The translations under genes were made by a program, and so were the position numbers. The notes beneath the pieces were generated by a model that saw only the letters and a list, made by a program, of their open reading frames with translations, made no database searches and was not told where the DNA came from. A stretch of 47,400 bases of DNA, taken from NCBI GenBank assembly GCA_964487925.1, contig CAZASZ010000010.1, forward strand, positions 1-47,400, in the 5' to 3' direction. Below are positions 24,714 to 33,500 of this stretch, piece by piece; position 1 is the stretch's first letter; the number at the start of each line of letters is the position of its first letter. This DNA is from RI-283 sp964487925. GTDB taxonomy: Bacteria > Pseudomonadota > Gammaproteobacteria > SZUA-140.

Positions 24714-25976
24714 TCAGGCAGGCACTCTATGGATGTCCGCCCCGAGTTGTGCAAGTTTTTCCTCAATGCACTCGTAACCGCGATCAATATGATATATCCG
24801 GTCAACCAGGGTCTGCCCACTGGCGACAAGCCCGGCAAGCACCAGGCAAGCGGATGCGCGCAAATCAGTCGCCATAACGGGCGCGCCATGCAATTGGTCG
24901 ACACCGCGTACAACGATGGTATTACCCTCATGACTCAGGTCCGAACCCATGCGCTGCAATTCGGGGACGTGCATGAAGCGGTTCTCAAAGACCGTTTCGG
25001 TAATCTTGCCAACCCCGCTCGATATCGCGTTCAAGACCGCAAACTGAGCTTGCATATCAGTCGGGAAAGCTGGATATGGCGCAGTCCGGAGATCCACGGC
25101 CTCGGGTCGCCGCCCGGTCATATCCAGGGATATCCAGTCGGCGCCCGTCTCAATCTCGGCTCCGGCCTCTCGCAACTTGGCCAGGACGGCATCAAGCAGG
25201 TCCGGACGCGTGTCACGCAACTTGACCTTACCACCGGTAATCAGGGCCGCAACCAGATAGGTGCCGGTCTCGATGCGGTCGGGCAAGACACGGTGATGAG
25301 TGCCGTGAAGACGCTCGACGCCATCGATAGTGATCGTATCCGTACCGGTGCCCTGTATGCGCGCGCCCATGCTAATCAGGCAATCTGCAAGATCCGTAAC
25401 CTCGGGCTCACGAGCGGCGTTCTCGATGATCGTCCGGCCCTCAGCTAGAGTGGCCGCCATCATGATGTTCTCGGTACCGGTCACGGTGATCATGTCCATG
25501 CACAGATGCGCGCCCTTGAGTCGTCCGTCGGTACGGGCACGGATATAACCACCCTCGACCTCGATTTCGGCGCCCATTGCTTGAAGGGCGCGAATGTGTA
25601 AATCGACCGGACGCGTACCGATGGCGCAGCCACCCGGCAGAGAAACCACGGCTTGACCGTGCTTGGCCAACAAGGGCCCGAGCACCAGGATCGAGGCGCG
25701 CATGGTCTTAACAAGGTCATAGGGGGCTGTGAAATCCCGAATTGGGGCGGCATTGATCTCGATATTCATGGACTCATCAATCATGAGCTCGACGCCCATC
25801 CGACCCATGAGTTCCATAGTGGTCGTGACATCGTTGAGATGAGGGACGTTACCGATAATCAGGGGCTCGTCCGTCAACAACGCCGCCACCATAATGGGCA
25901 AAGCAGCGTTCTTGGCGCCCGAGATCCGAATGCTGCCCGTGAGAGGATACCCTCCCGCGATTCGAAGCTTATCCAC
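24714..25976 (-). CDS. murA: UDP-N-acetylglucosamine 1-carboxyvinyltransferase
   Basis: First committed step of peptidoglycan synthesis: transfers enolpyruvate from PEP to UDP-GlcNAc. The start is set at GTG 25976 (VDKLRIAGG), giving 420 aa, the normal MurA length; the frame stays open to 26174 but that part runs into ibaG. Lys22 in GAKNAALP and the catalytic loop GGCAIGTRPVDLHI with Cys117 are present, so fosfomycin could bind (resistant enzymes have Asp here). It follows ibaG by about 40 nt, a conserved gammaproteobacterial pair. Confidence 0.95.
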   Translation of the reverse strand: MDKLRIAGGYPLTGSIRISGAKNAALPIMVAALLTDEPLIIGNVPHLNDVTTTMELMGRMGVELMIDESMNIEINAAPIRDFTAPYDLVKTMRASILVLGPLLAKHGQAVVSLPGGCAIGTRPVDLHIRALQAMGAEIEVEGGYIRARTDGRLKGAHLCMDMITVTGTENIMMAATLAEGRTIIENAAREPEVTDLADCLISMGARIQGTGTDTITIDGVERLHGTHHRVLPDRIETGTYLVAALITGGKVKLRDTRPDLLDAVLAKLREAGAEIETGADWISLDMTGRRPEAVDLRTAPYPAFPTDMQAQFAVLNAISSGVGKITETVFENRFMHVPELQRMGSDLSHEGNTIVVRGVDQLHGAPVMATDLRASACLVLAGLVASGQTLVDRIYHIDRGYECIEEKLAQLGADIHRVPA

Positions 25977-26016
25977 GTTTAGTTGGCCTCGCAAAAAGCG
26001 GGATGCTGCCGCCCTA

Positions 26017-26244
26017 TCACGCTGCGCCCGACGGGGTTGCCGTGCGGATGGAAAGCGCGTGTATAGCGCCCTCCATATTTGCGCCCAGAGTGGCATAGAC
26101 CATCCGGTGCTGCTGAATCCGACTCTTTCCCGAAAACGCCTCAGAGACCACGATGGCCTCAAAGTGGGTACCATCCCCCGATACCTGAACGGAACTGCCC
26201 GGCAGGCCGCTCTCGATCATCGCCTTAATATCCGCTGTATCCAC
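26017..26244 (-). CDS. ibaG: BolA-family protein IbaG (YrbA)
   Basis: Small BolA-like protein (75 aa) that pairs with monothiol glutaredoxins such as GrxD (encoded in this window at 41016) in iron-sulfur trafficking. The BolA signature HFEAIVVSEAFSGKSRIQQHRMVYATLG carries the conserved His. It lies between mlaB and murA as in Pseudomonas and Escherichia. The MITE-like element lies about 140 nt upstream and separates it from mlaB. Confidence 0.92.
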   Translation of the reverse strand: MDTADIKAMIESGLPGSSVQVSGDGTHFEAIVVSEAFSGKSRIQQHRMVYATLGANMEGAIHALSIRTATPSGAA

Positions 26245-26387
26245 ATCACACCAACAATATTTACTTGAATCCCAAGTGGAAAGTCCACTCCCGACCGCAC
26301 ACTATATTAAAACTGGCCGGTTCTAGGCAATGCCCAATTCCGATGCCCGGCCTCATTTTCCCCGCATCGCGCCCCATACAGGCGCAT

Positions 26388-26533
26388 TAACAGGCTGTTG
26401 AAAAAGTTTCAGGCGAGTGCAAGACAAGGCAAAAATCGGCGAGAAAGCGCAGTGTACACGCCCGTACATGAGCATTTTGAGCCGATTTTTAACGCCGGAT
26501 CGTGCCGCATGAAGGTTTTTCAACGGCCTGTTA
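26388..26533. mobile_element. MITE-like palindromic element (146 bp)
   Basis: Terminal inverted repeats of 18 bp: TAACAGGCTGTTGAAAAA at the left end and its complement with one mismatch (TAACAGGCCGTTGAAAAA) at the right. A second nested pair, AAAAATCGGC and GCCGATTTTT, lies inside. There is no coding capacity. The overall form resembles a short non-autonomous element that I recall as widespread in gamma- and betaproteobacterial intergenic regions. It sits between mlaB and ibaG and may form a long hairpin in a read-through transcript. No unambiguous target duplication was seen. Copy number in this genome cannot be judged from one window. Confidence 0.8.
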
Positions 26534-26543
26534 GAAGGCGCGA

Positions 26544-26858
26544 TCAGCGCAGGCCAAGCACCTGTTCCAACCGTGAGACCAGCGCCATGGCCTGCATCTG
26601 CTTCGGTACATGAGAGAAAGAGGCGGTCTGGCCTTGGGCGCGCTTCATTCGCACCAACTCCACTAACAGAGCCAACCCCGCACTATCGGAACGCGAAACC
26701 CCTTCAAGGTTGACCTGCAAATCACCGACATGGCCATGGAGCATGTCCTGGCACCTGACGAGCAGCTCGGGGACCGTCTGGAAGCTGAGCTCCCCGACGA
26801 GATATAGATGCCCGTCGTCATCGACGCGAACATCTGGGGCAGAAGACGTTTCAGCCAC
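26544..26858 (-). CDS. mlaB: MlaB, STAS-domain subunit of the phospholipid transporter
   Basis: Cytoplasmic STAS protein (104 aa) that binds the MlaF ATPase and is needed for transporter assembly and activity. The STAS core SRSDSAGLALLVELVRMKR with its conserved Asp-Ser is clear. It overlaps the mlaC end by 8 nt and is last in mlaFEDCB. The MITE-like element begins 11 nt after its stop. Confidence 0.9.
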   Translation of the reverse strand: MAETSSAPDVRVDDDGHLYLVGELSFQTVPELLVRCQDMLHGHVGDLQVNLEGVSRSDSAGLALLVELVRMKRAQGQTASFSHVPKQMQAMALVSRLEQVLGLR

Positions 26859-27492
26859 TGTTCGCCGCCTGGTTCTTGGCTGTGATCTTGTGGATGAGCT
26901 TCTCGATGCTCCCTGTGCTGCTGATCTCGTTCTTAAACGAGGCCCGGTAGTTCACGACTAGGCTGACGCCGTCGATCTTGACGTCATAGATTTTCCAAGC
27001 GCCATCGATCTGAAACATCCTGTAATCGATGGAAAGGGGCTTGTCACCGTTGATCCGAACCTCGGTCCGCACCAGTTGACGGCCCGGCCTGGAAGCCTCA
27101 CGGCTCGGCAAAACCTCAACATCCGCATCGCTGAAACGTAATAGCGCATTGGCATAAGTGCGCACGAGCAGAGACCGGAACTGCTCGGTAAAGCGCACAC
27201 GCTCATCATCGGTCGCACGGCGCCAATACTTGCCAAGCACGAGACGTGACATCCGTCCAAAATCAATATGCGGCAAGACGTATTTCTCGACGACCATAAA
27301 CAGATGGGCCGGATGCTCGTTGAAGAGTTCCTTCTCTTTCCGCAGGATCTGCAGAACGTTGTTGGTCGTCGATACGACGACCGCTTCCGCGTTCGGAGGG
27401 TCAGCCGCAAATGTCGGGGTCGCGGCAATCCCCGCCAGGCACAGACACAAAAACCCGGTCATCATGCCTTTTTTTAGATAAGTCATCACCAT
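26851..27492 (-). CDS. mlaC: MlaC, periplasmic phospholipid-binding protein
   Basis: Soluble shuttle carrying phospholipids between the outer-membrane MlaA complex and the inner-membrane MlaFEDB. A signal peptide (about GMMTGFLCLCLAGIAATPTFA) precedes the Tol_Tol_Ttg2 domain (HIDFGRMSRLVLGKYWRRATDDER, FTEQFRSLLVRTYANAL, YDVKIDGVSLVVNYRASF). Translation may start at ATG 27504, or at 27492, which has GAGG six bases upstream and is preferred. The length is about 213 aa. It follows mlaD by about 20 nt. Confidence 0.92.
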   Translation of the reverse strand: MVMTYLKKGMMTGFLCLCLAGIAATPTFAADPPNAEAVVVSTTNNVLQILRKEKELFNEHPAHLFMVVEKYVLPHIDFGRMSRLVLGKYWRRATDDERVRFTEQFRSLLVRTYANALLRFSDADVEVLPSREASRPGRQLVRTEVRINGDKPLSIDYRMFQIDGAWKIYDVKIDGVSLVVNYRASFKNEISSTGSIEKLIHKITAKNQAANSG

Positions 27493-27513
27493 GTCAGTCC
27501 TCATACCTTGAGA

Positions 27514-27987
27514 CTAATTCGGAAATTTCTCTGAGGCCTTATCGAACAGAAATTGGCCCAAGACCCGCTCCATGACCAGCGCCGACTGCGTCAGACGAAC
27601 CTCGTCACCATCCTTTAGATAGTCCTCCTCACCGCCTGGCTCCAGACCGATATACTTTTCGCCGAGCAGCCCGGAGGTATAGATCGAGGCCGTGGTATCG
27701 GCCGGAAAGCGGCGATAGCGCCCGTCGATACGCATGGTCACTCTAGCCTGGTAGCGCTTTTCATCATAATCGATCGCTGTAACGCGACCGACACGCACTC
27801 CACCGGCATTAATCGGCGACTGCACCTTGAGTCCACCGATCTCCTCAAAGCGGGCGACCACGGTATAGCCGCCCCCAGAAGATAAGGTATTAAAGTTACT
27901 CATTTTCATGGCCAGAACGAATAGTGCGGCCACGCCCAGCACCACAAACAGGCCTACACCCACTTCAAGCATCGTCGTCTTGTTCAT
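27514..27987 (-). CDS. mlaD: MlaD, MCE-domain subunit of the phospholipid transporter
   Basis: Inner-membrane-anchored MCE protein whose hexamer forms the lipid channel above MlaE. One N-terminal helix (VGVGLFVVLGVAALFVLAMKM) and one MCE domain (YTVVARFEEIGGLKVQSPINAGGVRVGRV) are seen. The C-terminal part YTSGLLGEKYIGLEPGG is the usual pore-loop region. The ATG at 27987 follows GAGGA; a GTG one codon earlier is possible. Length is 157 aa. mlaE lies 85 nt upstream. Confidence 0.94.
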   Translation of the reverse strand: MNKTTMLEVGVGLFVVLGVAALFVLAMKMSNFNTLSSGGGYTVVARFEEIGGLKVQSPINAGGVRVGRVTAIDYDEKRYQARVTMRIDGRYRRFPADTTASIYTSGLLGEKYIGLEPGGEEDYLKDGDEVRLTQSALVMERVLGQFLFDKASEKFPN

Positions 27988-28072
27988 CACTCAAGTTCCT
28001 CATCAGGGCATCCGAAAACGCCCTTTACCGAAAATATCTCTCTCGCCCCGATCAACACTCGTCCGGCATTCA

Positions 28073-28855
28073 TCAGCTACTGAACATCATCGCAGTCAGC
28101 AGAAAATCCAGCGCCAGGACCGACAACGATGCGCTGACCACGGTCCGCGTTGTGGCCCGGCTCACGCCCTCTGTCGTAGGGACAGAGTCAAAACCCTCAT
28201 AGACAGCGATCCAGGTCACGACGACGCCGAAGACCACGCTCTTGATAACGCCGTTGAGCACGTCGTCGCGCCAGTCGATCTGAGCCTGCATCTGCGACCA
28301 GAACGCCCCATCATCGACCCCAAGCAGGCCGACCCCGACGAAATAGGCGCCCCAGATGCCAACGGCGCTGAAGAGCGCGGCCAGCAGCGGCATCGATATG
28401 ATGCCTGCCACAAGTCGCGGCGCCACAACCCGGCGCATTGGGTCCACGGCCATCATCTCCATACCAGCCAGCTGTTCCGTCGCCTTCATTAGGCCAATCT
28501 CGGCCGTCAGGGCGGAGCCGGCCCGGCCGGCGAACAACAGTCCCGCAACAACCGGACCAAGCTCGCGAACCAGAGACAAGGCCACGACGGGACCCAGCGC
28601 CGCCTCGGCACCGAAATCGACAAGCGTGTTATACATCTGCAGCCCCAGAACCATGCCGACATTCATCCCCGACACAAGAATGATCAGGAGTGAAAGCACG
28701 CCGACTGAATACAACTGCATGACGATCAGGCGAGGATGCCGAAACAAGAGATCAGGTAACCCGATCAGGACCTGGATCAAAAAAATCATGGAACGGCCCA
28801 TCCGGGCCATGATTCCTAGCCACCAATGGCCCAAGTTGCGCAAAGTCGTGATCAT
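28073..28855 (-). CDS. mlaE: MlaE, permease of the phospholipid transporter
   Basis: Membrane permease (about 260 aa) of the Mla ABC system. The DUF140/MlaE signatures ELGPVVAGLLFAGRAGSALTAEIGLMKATEQ and MEMMAVDPMRRVVAPRLVAG are intact, as is the C-terminal GATTRTVV-type end (EGVSRATTRTVVSASLSVLALDFLLTAMMF). The start is set at ATG 28855, one base after the mlaF stop; the frame is open further but lies inside mlaF. Confidence 0.94.
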   Translation of the reverse strand: MITTLRNLGHWWLGIMARMGRSMIFLIQVLIGLPDLLFRHPRLIVMQLYSVGVLSLLIILVSGMNVGMVLGLQMYNTLVDFGAEAALGPVVALSLVRELGPVVAGLLFAGRAGSALTAEIGLMKATEQLAGMEMMAVDPMRRVVAPRLVAGIISMPLLAALFSAVGIWGAYFVGVGLLGVDDGAFWSQMQAQIDWRDDVLNGVIKSVVFGVVVTWIAVYEGFDSVPTTEGVSRATTRTVVSASLSVLALDFLLTAMMFSS

Positions 28856-28856
28856 G

Positions 28857-29690
28857 TCAGGCCGACGCCACCCCGAATAGATCTTCATCGATTGGATCCG
28901 CAGGATAATGGAACGGCACCGGACCATCAGGCGCCCCCTCCATGAACTGGCGGACCCATGGCGATTCGTTGGTCTTCATGGCCTCGGGAGCACCTTCGCC
29001 GACAACCTTGCCTCCTGAGATAACATAAAGATAATCGGAAATCGACGAGGCCTCATGGACGTCATGCGAAATCACGATACTGGTCAACCCCAAGGTATCG
29101 TTGAGCTGACGGATCAGCTTCATGATAACCCCCACGGTAATCGGATCCTGGCCAGTGAAGGGCTCGTCGTACATGATCATCATTGGGTCAAGGGCGATGG
29201 TGCGGGCCAGCGCCACCCGACGCGACATGCCGCCGGAAAGCTCGGCCGGCATCAGGTCCCGTGCGCCGCGCAGACCGACGGCCTCCAGCTTCATGAGGAC
29301 AATATTGCGAATGAGTTTCTCGGGCAAGCGAGTATGCTCCCTGAGCGGAAAAGCCACGTTATCGTAAACGCTAAGGCCCGTGAACAACGCGCCAGTCTGA
29401 AACAACAGCCCAATCCGACGCCTGAGATCGTAGAGGTCCTCGCGCGATAGTTTCGGCACGTAACAACCATCGACGATGACCTCGCCTGTCTGGGGCTTGA
29501 TCTGTCCGCCAATGAGCCTTAGCAGGGTTGTCTTACCCGTGCCGCTAGGTCCCATGATGGTCGTGACCTCACCGCGCTTTATCTCGATATCGACGCCATC
29601 GAAAATCTTTCGCGAGCCATAACCAAATCTCACGCCGCGAATAGAGACCAGCGATGACACACCCCCACGGCGGGCATCGATATCACTCAT
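28857..29690 (-). CDS. mlaF: MlaF, ATPase of the phospholipid transporter
   Basis: ABC ATPase (277 aa) powering inner-membrane phospholipid transport. Walker A is GPSGTGKT (47-54), the signature ELSGGMSRRVALAR (151-164) and Walker B MIMYDEP (172-178), with FTGQDPIT after it and a switch His in ISHDVHEA. The SGGMSRR form and the adjacent mlaE are typical of MlaF. The ATG overlaps the stop of the nitrilase-family gene (ATGA), so the two are coupled. The C-terminal tail of about 25 residues is where MlaF normally contacts the partner ATPase and MlaB. Confidence 0.95.
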   Translation of the reverse strand: MSDIDARRGGVSSLVSIRGVRFGYGSRKIFDGVDIEIKRGEVTTIMGPSGTGKTTLLRLIGGQIKPQTGEVIVDGCYVPKLSREDLYDLRRRIGLLFQTGALFTGLSVYDNVAFPLREHTRLPEKLIRNIVLMKLEAVGLRGARDLMPAELSGGMSRRVALARTIALDPMMIMYDEPFTGQDPITVGVIMKLIRQLNDTLGLTSIVISHDVHEASSISDYLYVISGGKVVGEGAPEAMKTNESPWVRQFMEGAPDGPVPFHYPADPIDEDLFGVASA

Positions 29691-30526
29691 ATCGTCTCGC
29701 TATCATTCGAAAGATTCTGCCACCGTCTGTGACTGATGGATGGGAAACGCTCCCGGATTCTGCGCACAAGCTGGAGATCGATCTCGGCGCCGACAATCCC
29801 TGAACCATTCGCTAGTTCGTCAAGTATGGTCCCCCATGGATCGACGACCATACTGTGTCCATAGGTTTCACGCCCGTTCAGATGATACCCCCCCTGAGCG
29901 GAGGCCACCAGATAGCATTGGTTCTCGATCGCCCGAGCCCGGACAAGGCTCTCCCAGTGCGCCTTACCGGTAAAGGCCGTAAACGCCGACGGCACCGCTA
30001 TGATCTCCGCGCCAAGATCCAACATTGAACGAAACATCTCTGGGAACCTTAGGTCATAGCATATCGCCAATCCGAGACGCCCCACAGGGGTATCCACGAC
30101 CGTGATGCCGTGCCCCGGCAAGATAGTCGCGGATTCAGTGTATTCCTCGCCGGAGCCCTCGATTTGGACGTCAAAAAGGTGGATCTTGTCATAGCAAGCC
30201 TTGGTCTGACCTGTATCGTCTACGACTAGGCAAGAGGCCGAAACTTTGCCAGGATCATCGGTTTTGAGCGGGATTGTCCCACCGACGATCCAAACCCCAT
30301 ACTGTCTCGCCATCCGCGAGAGAAAGTCCTGCATTGGTCCACTACCCTCGGACTCGCCAGCCTTGACCTTGTCCACTTCAGACAAACCCATGACGGAGAA
30401 ATTCTCGGGTAGCACAACAAGCTGCGCCCCCGAGTCTGCGGCTTGAGACAACAAACGCTCGACCTCGATCAGGTTAGCGCCGATGTTCGGCCCTGAGGCC
30501 ATTTGAATAGCGACGATCCGATTCAT
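29687..30526 (-). CDS. Carbon-nitrogen hydrolase (nitrilase superfamily, NIT1/YbeM-like)
   Basis: Nitrilase-superfamily amidase of 279 aa with the Glu-Lys-Cys triad: Glu41 (VVLPENFS), Lys114 (CYDKIHLFD) and Cys156 (LAICYDLRFPE). The closest functional class by motif is deaminated glutathione amidase / omega-amidase (NIT1 branch), which repairs metabolite damage; the exact substrate is not shown by sequence. ATG 30526 is preferred over an upstream TTG. It lies between yhdP (25 nt) and mlaF (4-nt overlap). Synteny with yhdP and rng is common in gammaproteobacteria, suggesting shared transcription rather than shared function. Confidence 0.9.
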   Translation of the reverse strand: MNRIVAIQMASGPNIGANLIEVERLLSQAADSGAQLVVLPENFSVMGLSEVDKVKAGESEGSGPMQDFLSRMARQYGVWIVGGTIPLKTDDPGKVSASCLVVDDTGQTKACYDKIHLFDVQIEGSGEEYTESATILPGHGITVVDTPVGRLGLAICYDLRFPEMFRSMLDLGAEIIAVPSAFTAFTGKAHWESLVRARAIENQCYLVASAQGGYHLNGRETYGHSMVVDPWGTILDELANGSGIVGAEIDLQLVRRIRERFPSISHRRWQNLSNDSETI

Positions 30527-30551
30527 CTCGTAATGTACCAATTCAAAGATT

Positions 30552-33500
30552 TCATTTTTGTTGTGTTTTTTCTCTCACCGTCACCGTTTCAGGCGCGCTC
30601 CAGGGCCCGGTCACGTGATAATGGACACGCGTCATCTTAGCAAGGTCGTGCTGAAATATCCTTTCAAAAATCAATACGGCCGCGCCTACGCCCAAGCCCC
30701 CAGCCAGCGCCCCGGCAACCGGCAAACCCGAACCGACATGCGGGCTCACGATAACATCCTGATCATACTGCCTAGCGGCCAGGTCCGTAGCCCCCTTTAT
30801 CTCGATACGGGCTGACGGACCATCCAGATAGAGATTCTGGGTCCGAGCCACTCCGTTATCGATATCGAGATCCCCCTCGATCCGGTCGAAAGCATAGCCG
30901 CGACGCAGTACGTCGCTGAAATCCATGAACAGCCGTCGCGGCAGGGATTGTAGACTAAACAGACCAACGATCCGCCCTGCTCCGGGCTCGATTTCCAGCA
31001 CTCGACCGTTTTGAAACAGTACGCTCATTTTCCCGGCCAAGGCAGACCATGTGAAATCCGCCGGGCGCCCCGGCCAACGAACGGTGGCGGAACTCTCACC
31101 TTTCCCCTGACTGATCAACTCGGGGAAGCCCAGCCCCTGGAGCGTCCCGCCGAGGTCTTCGCTCAAAAAACGGATGGCAAATTCAGAGGCCTGTTTACCG
31201 TCGTTCTCCGTCCACGTACCGTGAACCTGGAAACGGGACTCTGGCCGCTCAAAAACAAGTTCGCGGATATCCATGCCGTCGGAACTCGGGACCGTAGAAA
31301 GCTTCATGCTACCGAGCGCCATGTCGGCATAGACCAGCGAGTCGGTCGTCACCTCCAGCGCGGGGATTCCTTGCGGTGAGCCCCCAACGTCGGCCACCTT
31401 TACGGCCTCGGCTTGGCCGCTGTCGTCCGCCGCCTTCTCCGCCGGGATGATCAAGTGATCCAACGTCACCCGTATCGGCCGATCTTTGATGGGTACGGGA
31501 ACCGCGATCTCACCGCCAAGCTCCGGCCCCTTTATCACAAAGTTCCAGGCAGCCGGTCGCCGCTTGCCGGCAATCGCAGCATCGGGAATATGATGGCCTG
31601 ACATCGATAAATCCCCTACCTGCACATCCATACCCATAAGCTGACTGCCAGGATTGGCTGACCCCTTGGCCAAATCGGGGCGCTCGATCAGGTCCATCCA
31701 CGGGTCCAGATCCAATCTGGCCAGACTGCCCGTGATTCGAACCCCCGTTTTCTTCACGAGTCGGGGATACCCCTTACCCCAGTGTAAAGTGGCCCGCTGC
31801 AGCTGCATGTCAGCATTGAGATCAAGGAGTCCGGACAGGGAGCCTCCATATTGGATTGATACCGGACGACCCAGACGCTGAGGTAGGTGCATCGACAATG
31901 AAAATGGACTCGGTATCGCCGCAGACTTGGCGACAGGCTCCGGGATCGCCAGCGCCATGCCTTTAAGGTCTGACGTGACCCGTAATATCGGGTCTTGCGC
32001 CGTCGTATCCTCGACATCGGCAAGATCGAGGGTCGCACGCCAACTGGTGGTGCCAGAGATGAGTCGATCTGGGATCCCCTCCAGGATGTCATTGAGCTGC
32101 TGATCATTGATGCGCCCCGTGGCCGCTATGCGCGTCACACGATGGTCCTTGCCTACACTCTGACGCGAGATATCGATCCGACTGTCCAGACCCAACATTC
32201 GTGCTCGGATACCCTTGGCGCTGACATCGCTCTCCGTGAAGGCCAGAGCCCCCTCAACGGCCTCGATCTCGAACCCGGCATCGACGAGCTTGAGCTTGCT
32301 GCCATGAAACCCCAGGCGCCCCTTAACCTCGGTGTCCAGCGAGTGCATTAGCGGGACGTCCAGCGCTAGGTCGAGGTCGCTGGTGCCTTCCGCCCGGGTC
32401 CCTGTCGCAAACCTGTCCAAGATCTCGCCGACCGGACTGTTCACAACATAATCCAGCGCCTGCTGGGTCGTGCCCTCAGCCTTTCCGGTCAACTTCAAAT
32501 TGGGGTTGACGCCGTATAGATCCGAGATATCTACGGATACGTCATGGATTGCCAGACCAAGACTTTCGCCACTCGGCGCAGCGATCCGAAGTCCGTACCC
32601 TGCAAATTCCAGGTCTGCATCTATGTCATTTACCCGAGGCCATCCCGGCGCGAAATCCAGGACACCGCCATGAAGCGCCACCTGAATACTAAATTGGCCC
32701 CCACCATGATCGAAAGGAAATTGCGCCACCGGCCCGTCGAAGACCATGGTGGCATGCGTGACATCACCACCGATCAGCGCTCGATCCAGCCACTCAACAG
32801 AAGCGTTCGACATGATGCTGGCAGGGAGGTATCTGGAGGTATGCGCTACGCCCCCATCGGACTTGGCGTCGAGGTGGATGCTCAGCTCCGGTTTGCCATC
32901 CTCGGGCAACATGACGCCCAATCCACCTTGAACGCTGAGGTCCTCGTTCATCAAAATTAGGTCGCTGACGGCAACGGCGAAACCTTGGTCATCATGTCGC
33001 CAGTTGAGTTCCGCGGAAAGGCTTGCAACCGGTATGGGATCACGGAACAGAGAACGTATCGCGACGGCGCTATCATTGAGGCCGAAATGCGCCGCGCCGG
33101 ACTCGTCGTCGGCTACAAATGTACCGGATAGGTGATCGAAGCCCAGTAGCGTATCAACTCCTCCGGATCGAACGTCGGAAAAGCCGCCCTTGATCGCAAA
33201 TACCGGAGAAGCTCCATCGCGATAGCTCAGGTGAACCGCATCCAAATGGCCATCGATCTTCGCCTTGTTCAGTGCCGAACGCAGGGACGCCGGCACGCCC
33301 TCACTCACTCGCGCAACATCGAGCAGCCCTTTAATCCCAAGGCGATCCGTATACATATCGAATGCCGTACCCGACTCGGAATCTTGCGCCATGATCGTTA
33401 CTGCAGCCTGATCGGGGGCATCATTGACCTGCAGGTCGGATAGAGACAGTACCCATCCCTGTTCCTGACGCAGCCACGCAACCGAACTGCTCAACCGCTT

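Noticed and set aside
26398..26613. Plus-strand frame across the MITE-like element into mlaB
   Set aside because: It is created by the repeat and the antisense strand of mlaB; no protein family is recognisable.
30527..30541. Upstream TTG start for the nitrilase-family gene
   Set aside because: The family sequence begins at the ATG at 30526, and the extra five residues have no counterpart.
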